A stretch of DNA of 32,856 bases from Bacillota bacterium (GTDB lineage: Bacteria; Bacillota; Clostridia; Eubacteriales; Eubacteriaceae), in contig JAHIQT010000160.1 of assembly GCA_018903255.1 (NCBI GenBank), forward strand, positions 1 to 32,856. Reading direction: 5' to 3'. The translations under genes were made by a program, and so were the position numbers. This document shows, piece after piece, positions 1 through 6,288 of this stretch (the stretch's first letter is position 1; each line of letters starts with the position of its first letter). The notes beneath the pieces are model-generated. The model did no database searches, was not told the DNA's origin, and saw nothing but the letters and a program-made list of their open reading frames with translations.

Positions 1-50
1 AAAAGCGTGATCAAAAAATGTGGTAGAATAATAGTGGCAAATAATAATAG

Positions 51-68
51 TTGGCACGAAAACTGCTT
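51..68 (+). promoter_or_regulatory. Sigma-54 (-24/-12) promoter of the thiamine-precursor transporter operon
   Basis: TTGGCACGAAAACTGCTT has the GG (53-54) and GC (65-66) pairs of a sigma-54 promoter with the required 10-nt spacing, giving a predicted start near 78. It is almost identical to the element at 3151-3168 ahead of the acetoin genes. Enhancer sites for an AcoR-type activator would lie before the window begins. Confidence 0.85.
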
Positions 69-70
69 AT

Positions 71-112
71 TTAAAATACAACGAATCAAGTTTTTGATTC
101 GTTGTATTTTAA
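71..112. repeat. Perfect 19-bp inverted repeat at the predicted transcription start
   Basis: Arms 71-89 and 94-112 are perfect complements around a 4-nt loop (GTTT). With a sigma-54 start near 78, the transcript would begin with a 12-bp terminal stem (78-89 paired with 94-105). No U-tract follows on either strand, so it is unlikely to be a normal terminator. It could protect the 5' end of the mRNA or be an operator. Confidence 0.7.
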
Positions 113-134
113 ATATGTCTTGGAGGTGAGAATT

Positions 135-422
135 TTGGCAAAAGTGAATCTAAGCTTACAGGTTTTACCGGTGGTACCGGACAGTGAGATTTATTACGTG
201 GTGGATCAGGTGATTGAGATGATCAGTCAGACCGGCCTCAAGTATCTGGTCGGTCCTTTTGAGACGTCAATTGAGGGCGAACTCGATGAACTCCTGGAGA
301 TTGTTAAGCGCGCCCAGACGATCTGCACCCAACATGGAGCCCAGCGGGTGGTTTCAATCGTGAAAATTGATTACAAGGAAGAAGGCGTCACAATTGATGA
401 GAAAGTATCAAAATATCAGTGA
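135..422 (+). CDS. Thiamine-binding-like protein (MTH1187/YkoF type)
   Basis: A 95-residue protein resembling the MTH1187/YqgV family (COG0011), small ferredoxin-like proteins that bind thiamine or related compounds. The TTG at 135 is chosen as start because GGAGGTGA (122-129) lies 5 nt upstream and the product then opens AKVNLSLQVLPV, as family members do. An in-frame ATG at 102 lies inside the preceding hairpin and has no ribosome binding site. It is first in an operon with ABC transporter genes and overlaps the permease gene. It probably acts as a cytosolic substrate binder or sensor for the transporter, which is an inference from context and family. Confidence 0.8.
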   Translation: MAKVNLSLQVLPVVPDSEIYYVVDQVIEMISQTGLKYLVGPFETSIEGELDELLEIVKRAQTICTQHGAQRVVSIVKIDYKEEGVTIDEKVSKYQ

Positions 423-1170
423 CAAGCTTATCCCGATTCTGTTTATTCTCGCCATTCTGGTCGTCTGGGAGTTGGTTGTTAACCTAGCTATCGTAGCCCG
501 CTACATCCTCCCAGCCCCCACCGATATTGTCGATGCGTTAATCGCAAACGGCTCGGATATCATAATGCACACCGGGGTAACCTTTTTCGAAGGAATGACC
601 GGCCTGCTGGTGGCGGTTTTATTATCACTGCTTATGGCAATTGTGATGGATCAGTTTCCGATCGTCAAAAAAGCGATCTATCCGGTGCTGGTGATCTCGC
701 AAACGGTGCCGATTATCGTGATTGCGCCGTTACTGGCGATGTGGTTTGGCTTTGGGATCGCCCCAAAAATATTCGTGGTCGTGCTGGTCTGTTTTTTCCC
801 AATTACCGTAAACCTGATTGAAGGCCTCCAAAGTGTTGATGGAGAACTGATTAATCTGGTCCGCTCGATGGGCGCCAGCAAGGGTCAGATTTTTGCCAAA
901 ATCAAGTTTCCCAGCGCCCTGCCTTATTTTTTTTCGGGTCTTAAAATTGCCGCAACCTATAGCATCATGGGAGCGGTCATTGGCGAATGGCTAGGTGGCA
1001 AAGCCGGGCTTGGGGTATACATGTTAAGAGCACGGCATGCCTTTGCCCTGGATCTGGTTTTTGCGTCGATCCTGGTGATTGTTGTCTTGTCGATCATTTT
1101 ATTTTATGGCATTGCCGGGATTCAAAGGGCGCTGATGCCCTGGGAGAAATTAAAGGAGGAAGAGGAATGA
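397..1170 (+). CDS. ABC transporter permease, thiamine-precursor type (ThiX-like)
   Basis: A 257-residue inner membrane permease of the binding-protein-dependent family (SsuC/TauC/ThiX type). About six hydrophobic segments are visible, and the cytoplasmic EAA loop appears around LINLVRSMGASKGQIFAKIKFPSA. The ATG at 397 is preferred, with AAGGAAGAAGG (375-385) about 11 nt upstream; a TTG at 367 is in frame but less likely. The gene starts 26 nt before the previous one ends and ends in an ATGA overlap with the binding protein gene, so the genes are translationally coupled. The substrate is inferred from the neighbouring NMT1/THI5-like lipoprotein and the thiamine-binding-like protein. Confidence 0.85.
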   Translation: MRKYQNISDKLIPILFILAILVVWELVVNLAIVARYILPAPTDIVDALIANGSDIIMHTGVTFFEGMTGLLVAVLLSLLMAIVMDQFPIVKKAIYPVLVISQTVPIIVIAPLLAMWFGFGIAPKIFVVVLVCFFPITVNLIEGLQSVDGELINLVRSMGASKGQIFAKIKFPSALPYFFSGLKIAATYSIMGAVIGEWLGGKAGLGVYMLRARHAFALDLVFASILVIVVLSIILFYGIAGIQRALMPWEKLKEEEE

Positions 1171-2138
1171 AAAAGCGGTTATTACTACTGATCGGAATTA
1201 TTCTGATTACATTAACGGGGTGTACACCAAAAAGCGAAGCGGAAATTACCGTGGTTCTGGACTGGGTGCCCAATACCAATCATACTGGCTTGTATGTGGC
1301 CAAGGAACTGGGCTATTTTGAAGCAGAAGGCCTCGAGGTTGAGATCATTCAACCCAGCGAAGGTGGCAGTGCTGATCTGATTGCCGCCGGACAGGGCGAA
1401 TTTGGGGTCAGTTATCAGGAACAGGTAAGCTATGCCAGAACCGCCGCTAATCCCTTGCCGATAAAGGCCATTGCCGCGATTATCCAGCATAACACTTCCG
1501 GCTTTGCCTCACCGGTTGGGCGTAATATTGTCAGCCCCAAAGATTTTGAAGGAAAAAAATATGGCGGCTGGGGTTCCCCGATGGAAGTAGCGACTTTAAA
1601 GGGGCTAATGGAAGGCAGCAATGCTGATTTTAGTAAACTTGAAATTGTCGATGTGGGAGCGATGGACTATTTTACAGCGGTTAAAGACCACGTTGATTTC
1701 ACCTGGATTTTCTATGGTTGGGATGGCGTTTCGGCCGAGCTGAAGAATGAGCCGATCAATTTTATCAAACTTCAGGATGTCGACAAAAATCTCGATTACT
1801 ATACCCCGGTGATTATTGCCAGTGAAGATTATCTAAAAAAGAATCCCGAAACGGCTAAAAAGTTCTTACGGGCAGTGACCAAAGGCTATCAATACGCGAT
1901 TGAAAATCCTGAAGCAGCTGCCGATTTATTATTGATCGATAACCCCGAAATTGACCGCGAGCTGGCGGTCGCGTCGCAGCAGTATCTGGCTGGTGAATAT
2001 CAGAGCGATGCCCCAAAATGGGGACTCATGCGTACTGAAATTTGGGAAAACTATGGCAAGTGGATGAATGATCAGGGCTTGCTGGAAAATCAGTTAAATG
2101 CCAATGAGGCCTTTACCAATGAATACCTACCAGAATAA
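1167..2138 (+). CDS. NMT1/THI5-like substrate-binding lipoprotein (ThiY-like)
   Basis: A 323-residue extracytoplasmic binding protein. It starts with a lipoprotein signal (MKKRLLLL..., lipobox LTGC with Cys19), so it should be anchored to the outer face of the membrane. The mature part is of the NMT1/THI5-like type: VVLDWVPNTNHTGLYVAKELGYF near the N terminus is characteristic of proteins that bind pyrimidine precursors of thiamine. In the ThiXYZ systems of Bacillus relatives this component imports formylaminopyrimidine. The start ATG overlaps the permease stop and follows AGGAGGAAGAGG. The exact ligand (hydroxymethylpyrimidine, formylaminopyrimidine or another) cannot be read from the sequence. 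Confidence 0.85.
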   Translation: MKKRLLLLIGIILITLTGCTPKSEAEITVVLDWVPNTNHTGLYVAKELGYFEAEGLEVEIIQPSEGGSADLIAAGQGEFGVSYQEQVSYARTAANPLPIKAIAAIIQHNTSGFASPVGRNIVSPKDFEGKKYGGWGSPMEVATLKGLMEGSNADFSKLEIVDVGAMDYFTAVKDHVDFTWIFYGWDGVSAELKNEPINFIKLQDVDKNLDYYTPVIIASEDYLKKNPETAKKFLRAVTKGYQYAIENPEAAADLLLIDNPEIDRELAVASQQYLAGEYQSDAPKWGLMRTEIWENYGKWMNDQGLLENQLNANEAFTNEYLPE

Positions 2139-2871
2139 TTGTGTACTTAAGGTTATGGGGGTAACCAAGGAGTATAACCATAAAAATATCGTTGAAGATA
2201 TTGATATTTACCTGAATCAGGGCGAATTTGTCTCAGTCCTGGGTCCTAGCGGCTGCGGTAAAAGCACGCTGTTTAACGTCATTGCCGGGTTGCTGAAGCC
2301 AGAAGCGGGAAAGGTCATTGTCAACGGCACCGAGGTGACCGGAAAAACCGGGGTGGTCAGCTATATGTACCAGAAGGATTTGCTGCTGCCCTGGCGTAAC
2401 GTCATTGATAACGGCATTTTACCACTGGAAATTCGCGGCATACCTAAAAAAGAAGCCCGCGAAAAGGTAAAGGAGATGCTGGCGGTTTTTCAACTGGAAG
2501 AAGATGGAAAAAAGTATCCGATCCAGTTGTCCGGCGGGATGAAACAACGGGTTTCACTGCTGCGGACGACCATGTTTTCCAGGGAAATCATGCTACTCGA
2601 TGAACCCTTCGGGGGGCTCGATGCCATTACCCGGCTGAAAATGCAGGAATACCTGCTGGAAATATTAAAAAAAATCAAGGGTTCGGTCTTGTTTATTACC
2701 CATGATATCGACGAAGCCATCTTTCTGTCGGATCGGATCTATATCATTAACGGATCGCCAGCTCATATTGTCGAAGAAATAGCCGTGCCAGTTAAACATG
2801 CCAGTCCTGAGCTGATGATGACATCGCCAGAATTGCGCCAACTGCGCAGCAATATTTTAAGACAATTGTGA
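2119..2871 (+). CDS. ABC transporter ATP-binding protein (ThiZ-like)
   Basis: A 250-residue ABC ATPase that would power the permease encoded upstream. All motifs are present: Walker A GPSGCGKST, Q-loop MYQKDLLLPW, signature LSGGMKQR, Walker B IMLLDEPFGGLD and H-loop ITHD. It resembles the nitrate/sulfonate/taurine/thiamine-pyrimidine subfamily. The ATG at 2119 overlaps the end of the binding protein gene by 20 nt, with GAGG about 9 nt upstream; in-frame ATGs at 2098 and 2104 are alternatives. It is the last gene before a strong terminator at 2974-3010. Confidence 0.88.
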   Translation: MNTYQNNCVLKVMGVTKEYNHKNIVEDIDIYLNQGEFVSVLGPSGCGKSTLFNVIAGLLKPEAGKVIVNGTEVTGKTGVVSYMYQKDLLLPWRNVIDNGILPLEIRGIPKKEAREKVKEMLAVFQLEEDGKKYPIQLSGGMKQRVSLLRTTMFSREIMLLDEPFGGLDAITRLKMQEYLLEILKKIKGSVLFITHDIDEAIFLSDRIYIINGSPAHIVEEIAVPVKHASPELMMTSPELRQLRSNILRQL

Positions 2872-2948
2872 AACAGCCGGTCAGCCTGCGCGCCCCTAGC
2901 AACCGGGCCAGATAGATCAATCACGACAAACAGTAGGGTAGTGTGTCG

Positions 2949-2967
2949 GGGCGGTAATTAACCGCCC
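2949..2967. repeat. GGGGCG-type palindrome, copy 1
   Basis: GGGCGGT and ACCGCCC (7-bp arms) surround AATTA. It is preceded by a G and followed by GC, giving the same GGGGCG...CGCCCGC frame as the copy inside acoC at 7654-7675. A third copy lies at 24601-24631. It sits between the transporter operon and its terminator. Confidence 0.6.
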
Positions 2968-2973
2968 GCAATC

Positions 2974-3010
2974 AAAGCAGTCTCATAATTGAGACTGCTT
3001 TTCTCTTTTT
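2974..3010 (+). terminator. Intrinsic terminator of the transporter operon
   Basis: A perfect 12-bp stem (2974-2985 with 2990-3001, arm AAAGCAGTCTCA) with a TAAT loop, followed by TCTCTTTTT. It ends the ABC transporter operon about 100 nt after the ATPase stop. Confidence 0.85.
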
Positions 3011-3037
3011 GAGAATTCAATTCTCAAAAAGAGAAAA
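2999..3037. repeat. Perfect 19-bp inverted repeat overlapping the terminator
   Basis: Arms 2999-3017 and 3019-3037 are perfectly complementary around a single C. The repeat overlaps the U-tract of the preceding terminator, so the two hairpins are mutually exclusive in RNA. On the - strand it is followed by AAGCAGTC rather than a T-run. It may be an extra roadblock or a cruciform-forming site upstream of the acetoin promoter. Confidence 0.7.
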
Positions 3038-3103
3038 AATCAGATGATAATTGGTCGAGACCTGCCCTCAATGGCTTGTAAAAATGGAAGTTAAGGCCGT
3101 TTT

Positions 3104-3129
3104 AGTAAACGTTTAAATAAATGTTTACT
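3104..3129. promoter_or_regulatory. Palindromic operator candidate upstream of the acetoin operon promoter
   Basis: AGTAAAC at 3104-3110 and GTTTACT at 3123-3129 form a 26-bp interrupted palindrome with 22 symmetric positions, centred about 37 bp upstream of the -24 element. Its left half also contains the 10-bp palindrome TAAACGTTTA, and 3104-3117 is a partial match to a CcpA cre site. It could bind the AcoR-type activator or a catabolite regulator; the sequence cannot decide. Confidence 0.45.
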
Positions 3130-3150
3130 TAAAAAGAAAGTTTGTCAGGT

Positions 3151-3168
3151 TTGGCACGAAAATTGCTT
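3151..3168 (+). promoter_or_regulatory. Sigma-54 (-24/-12) promoter of the acetoin dehydrogenase operon
   Basis: TTGGCACGAAAATTGCTT is a near-consensus sigma-54 promoter: GG at 3153-3154, GC at 3165-3166, spacing 10, and TTGC at the -12 box. The predicted start is near 3178. Acetoin operons are sigma-54/AcoR dependent in Bacillus, Pelobacter and Ralstonia. It differs from the promoter at 51-68 by one base across 18. Confidence 0.92.
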
Positions 3169-3204
3169 GACATATAACTAACATCAAAACAAGGAGGTTT
3201 GCTT

Positions 3205-3507
3205 ATGGCGTTAAAGGCAGCATTTATTTTTATTGCCCCCAATGCTGATCCGGCGATTCACCGGTCAGTGGTCGAAACCGAAGCAGTCACCCTGATCTCA
3301 GTAGGGGTTTCATCCTACGAATCGGCGGTGGATGCAGCCCTGAAGCTAGTCGCTGAAGGGGTAGTCGCCTTCGAACTCTGCGGTGGGTTCGGAAATCGGG
3401 GAACGGCGATGATCAGTGAAGCCGTTAAAGGAAAAGCCGCAGTCGGTGTGGTTCGCTTTGATATCCATCCCGGGCTGGAGAATAAAAGCGGAGATGATAT
3501 TTTTTAG
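3205..3507 (+). CDS. Small conserved protein, DUF6506-like, first gene of the aco operon
   Basis: A 100-residue soluble protein beginning MALKAAFIFIAPNADP. It resembles the DUF6506 family of small clostridial proteins with no assigned function; the family call is from memory of its sequence style. Start ATG 3205 is set by AAGGAGG at 3191-3197; a TTG at 3199 is too close to it. Visible features are a Gly-rich stretch FELCGGFGNRGTAM (residues about 57-70), a hydrophobic N terminus without a cleavage site, and a single Cys. It lies 27 nt after the predicted sigma-54 start, so it is expressed with acetoin dehydrogenase. A role in acetoin metabolism is inferred only from position. Confidence 0.7.
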   Translation: MALKAAFIFIAPNADPAIHRSVVETEAVTLISVGVSSYESAVDAALKLVAEGVVAFELCGGFGNRGTAMISEAVKGKAAVGVVRFDIHPGLENKSGDDIF

Positions 3508-3565
3508 CAGCAGTGCTAGCACCGGCCATGATTAGCAGGTGGTAAAAACGAAGGAGGTGACTCTT

Positions 3566-3925
3566 ATTAAAAAGTTCATCATTGAATTTGGAATGGGAAT
3601 GGATTTTCATGGACAGGATGTTAATAAGGCGGCAGCAAAAGCCATTAAAGACGCAATTTCTCGCAGCTGTCTGATTGGGCTGAGTGAGATCCACGGCTTG
3701 ACCGAAGAAAATTTGAATGAAAAAATGATGATTGAGGCTATTATTGGCGTATCCCGGCCAGAAGATTTAAAGATCGAGGAGCTTAAAAAACTCTTTCCGG
3801 TAGGAACGGTGACCATTAAAGCAGAGAAAGGAGGATTAACAACCGCCGGTCTTTTCTTTCCCGGTTTTGGTGATACCAATAATACCATTGAAGCAGCGAT
3901 AGTATGTGTAACCGTAAGTGTGTAA
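3566..3925 (+). CDS. Lin0512-family conserved protein with apparent ATT start
   Basis: A 119-residue protein of the Lin0512 family (TIGR02058 type; function unknown). The signature opening KKFIIEFGMGMDFHGQDVNKAA is present. An excellent ribosome binding site, AAGGAGGTGA (3551-3560), is followed 5 nt later by ATT AAA AAG, matching where family members begin, with no ATG, GTG or TTG at that place. The only upstream in-frame candidates are a GTG inside the ribosome binding site (3557) and one at 3539 without a good site of its own. A rare ATT start is therefore the best reading. It sits between the DUF6506-like gene and acoA in the same operon. Confidence 0.75.
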   Translation: MKKFIIEFGMGMDFHGQDVNKAAAKAIKDAISRSCLIGLSEIHGLTEENLNEKMMIEAIIGVSRPEDLKIEELKKLFPVGTVTIKAEKGGLTTAGLFFPGFGDTNNTIEAAIVCVTVSV

Positions 3926-3983
3926 ATAACTCGTGTGAATCAGATGCCGCATAAGCGAAGCAGATAAAAAAGGAGGAACTATT

Positions 3984-4970
3984 TTGAAAATTTCAAACGA
4001 AACGATCATTGAAATGTATGAAAAAATGGTAAAAATCAGGAAGTTCGAAAATCGGGCGCTGAATCTTTTTGCTGAAGGTCAGTTTGGCGGATTCGTTCAC
4101 CTTTATATTGGTGAAGAAGCAGTTGCAACGGGGGTATGTGAAAGTTTGCGGGAAGATGACTTTATCACCTCTACCCATCGTGGTCATGGACATATTATTG
4201 CCAAAGGCGGCGATTTAAAATACATGATGGCCGAGCTTTATGGCAAAGATACCGGTTATTGTAAAGGCAAGGGCGGATCAATGCATATTGCGGATGCAAC
4301 CAAGGGCATCCTCGGTGCCAATGGGATCGTTGGTGCTGGCCATAACATTGCTACTGGAGCGGCACTGGGGATTCAGTACAAGGGCACCGATCAGGTTTGT
4401 GCCTGCTTCTTTGGTGATGCCTCAACCAACCAGAGTACCTTCCATGAAGGCTTAAATCTAGCCAGTACCTGGAAATTGCCGGTTGTCTTTATTTGCGAAA
4501 ATAACGGCTACGGAATATCCGTCAGTCAGGCCAGACATCAAAACATCACCGACATCTCGCAGCGCGCTGTTTCATACAATATTCCTGGCATTACGGTCGA
4601 TGGAAATGATGTCTTTGCGGTCTTTGAAGCTGTTTCAGAAGCGGTTGCCAGAGCCCGGAAAGGTCAGGGACCAACCCTTATTGAATGCAAAACCTATCGC
4701 TGGCGTGGTCATTTCGAAGGTGATCCCACGGTTTACCGGCCAGAAGGCGAATTGGAACAATGGAAGAAAAAAGATCCGATTCCCAGGCTAGAAAAATACA
4801 TGCTTGAAAACCAGGTTATGACTCAAGAAGAGATGGATAAACTTAACGAGAAAATTGACGCTCTGGTTGAAGAAGCCGTTGATTTTGCTCAAGCAAGTAA
4901 ATTCCCCGATGTATCATCCGCTGTTGAAGATGTATACACCGATATAATAGAGGAGGGACGATCAAGATGA
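3984..4970 (+). CDS. acoA: Acetoin dehydrogenase E1 component, alpha subunit
   Basis: A 328-residue thiamine diphosphate-dependent E1 alpha subunit. With AcoB it cleaves acetoin and passes the acetyl group to the lipoyl arm of E2. The thiamine diphosphate motif runs from GDAST (144-148) to NN (173-174), with GHNIATGAALG before it, as in the pyruvate/acetoin dehydrogenase alpha family. The start is TTG 3984, 6-7 nt after AAGGAGGA; no better start is nearby. Length is normal for AcoA and the stop overlaps the acoB start (ATGA). The acetoin rather than pyruvate assignment rests on the sigma-54 promoter and the linked acoX. Confidence 0.93.
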   Translation: MKISNETIIEMYEKMVKIRKFENRALNLFAEGQFGGFVHLYIGEEAVATGVCESLREDDFITSTHRGHGHIIAKGGDLKYMMAELYGKDTGYCKGKGGSMHIADATKGILGANGIVGAGHNIATGAALGIQYKGTDQVCACFFGDASTNQSTFHEGLNLASTWKLPVVFICENNGYGISVSQARHQNITDISQRAVSYNIPGITVDGNDVFAVFEAVSEAVARARKGQGPTLIECKTYRWRGHFEGDPTVYRPEGELEQWKKKDPIPRLEKYMLENQVMTQEEMDKLNEKIDALVEEAVDFAQASKFPDVSSAVEDVYTDIIEEGRSR

Positions 4971-5938
4971 GAGAGCTCACTTATGGTCAAGGAATCAAAG
5001 AAGGAATGCGGATCAAAATGCTGGAAAATCCTGACGTATTTATTTTTGGAGAAGACGTTGGTCTCTTTGGCGGATGCTTTGGAGTAACAGCAGGATTATT
5101 TGAAGAATTCGGCGAAAAACGCGTCCGGGACACCCCCATCTCTGAAGGTGCCATTATCGGTGCCGCTGTTGGTGCTGCCGCCGTTGGCTTACGGCCGATT
5201 CCAGAGCTGATGTTTGTTGACTTTGCCACCGTAGGGATGGATCAGTTGGTCAATCAGGCCGCTAAAATGCGCTACATGTTTGGCGGTAAACTAAAACTAC
5301 CGATGGTGGTGCGTTTGCCATCCGGTGGCGGTGTCGCAGCTGCTGCCCAGCATTCCCAATCGCTAGAAGCCTGGTTTACCCATGTACCTGGCCTGAAGGT
5401 AGTTTATCCCTCCAATGCTCAGGACGCCATCGGTTTAATGCTCTCAGCCATCGATGATGATAATCCGGTTATCTATCTGGAAAATAAAACCTTGTATGCC
5501 GTTGCCAGCCAAGTCGAAGATGAGGTCAAACCGATTCCGTTGGGAAAAGCGAATATCAAACGGGAAGGTAGTGACGTTACGATTATCACCTATGGTAAAC
5601 AGGTGTACGATTCCTTAAAAGCAGCCGAAATGTTAGAAAAAGATGGCATTGATGTCGAAGTTGTCGATTTGCGATCCCTCTATCCACTGGATACCGAAGC
5701 GATCTTTGAATCAGTTAAGAAAACCCATAAGGTTGTGATTGTCTCGGAAGAAGCCAAACGCGGCAGCTATGCGGGAGAAGTGGCCGCTATTATTGCTGAT
5801 GAATGCTTCTACGAATGTGATGCCCCGATCAAACGGGTTTGTGCCCTCAATACCCCAATTCCCTTTTCCGGAAATCTGGAAGCTTATGTGTTGCCAAATG
5901 CCGACGACGTGGTTCAGGCGGTTAAATCCTTGTTTTAA
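4967..5938 (+). CDS. acoB: Acetoin dehydrogenase E1 component, beta subunit
   Basis: A 323-residue E1 beta subunit of the transketolase-like family, the partner of AcoA. Typical motifs are visible: FIFGEDVG, RVRDTPISEGAIIGAAVGAA, ELMFVDFATVGMDQLVNQAAKMRYMFGG and, in the C-terminal domain, VEVVDLRSLYPLDTEAI. Start ATG 4967 overlaps the acoA stop and is preceded by GAGGAGGG, so the two subunits are translationally coupled. A hairpin with a T-run follows at 5972-6021, and then a 201-bp palindromic element separates acoB from acoX, so the downstream genes may depend on read-through or their own promoter. Confidence 0.93.
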   Translation: MRELTYGQGIKEGMRIKMLENPDVFIFGEDVGLFGGCFGVTAGLFEEFGEKRVRDTPISEGAIIGAAVGAAAVGLRPIPELMFVDFATVGMDQLVNQAAKMRYMFGGKLKLPMVVRLPSGGGVAAAAQHSQSLEAWFTHVPGLKVVYPSNAQDAIGLMLSAIDDDNPVIYLENKTLYAVASQVEDEVKPIPLGKANIKREGSDVTIITYGKQVYDSLKAAEMLEKDGIDVEVVDLRSLYPLDTEAIFESVKKTHKVVIVSEEAKRGSYAGEVAAIIADECFYECDAPIKRVCALNTPIPFSGNLEAYVLPNADDVVQAVKSLF

Positions 5939-5971
5939 CCAATAACATATTAACATGGTAAAAGGCCATGG

Positions 5972-6021
5972 TTCTGGAAATAATGGAGTGAAAACGATGA
6001 AATTATTTCCAGAATTTTTTT
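5972..6021 (+). terminator. Terminator-like hairpin between acoB and acoX
   Basis: A 13-bp perfect stem, TTCTGGAAATAAT (5972-5984) with ATTATTTCCAGAA (6002-6014), around a 17-nt loop and followed by seven T. It lies inside the aco gene run, so it may lower expression of acoX-acoC-E3 relative to acoAB. The long loop makes it weaker than a classical terminator. Confidence 0.6.
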
Positions 6022-6040
6022 AAGAGTTACAAGATGCCTG

Positions 6041-6241
6041 CCGTACCGACCAATTGTTAATCTATTGTTTGCTGCGCTACACGAAATCCGCTACGCTTAT
6101 TTCGTGTAAGTCGCGGGCAGTCGCCAACTACAAGCAAAGCTTGTGATTGGCTCGTTGCCTTCGCGCAGGATCGGACAGGTTTATCAACCTGTTCGCCCCG
6201 ATGCAAACAATATGATGTAACAATTGTCGGTACTACGTTAT
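6041..6241 (+). repeat. Structured palindromic element, copy 1
   Basis: A 201-bp element with imperfect terminal inverted repeats: GTACCGACCAATTGTTA on the left and TAACAATTGTCGGTAC on the right. Inside are a closing stem ATTGTTTGC/GCAAACAAT (6064-6072, 6203-6211) and three hairpins, with stems ACACGAAAT/ATTTCGTGT, CAAGC/GCTTG and ACAGGTT/AACCTGT. It is about 94-95% identical to copy 2 at 10229-10428, which is inverted. No protein is encoded. It resembles a miniature inverted-repeat element, or DNA encoding a structured RNA. A weak outward promoter (TTGTCG, then TAATTA after 16 nt) is possible at its right end. Confidence 0.85.
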
Positions 6242-6288
6242 GGGCTAATTATTAATGCGTTTTAAAGACAGAAAAAGGTGGTGGACTT

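Noticed and set aside
1-134. Thiamine (TPP) riboswitch before the transporter operon
   Set aside because: The leader from the predicted start to the first gene is under 60 nt and lacks the conserved CTGAGA-type core.
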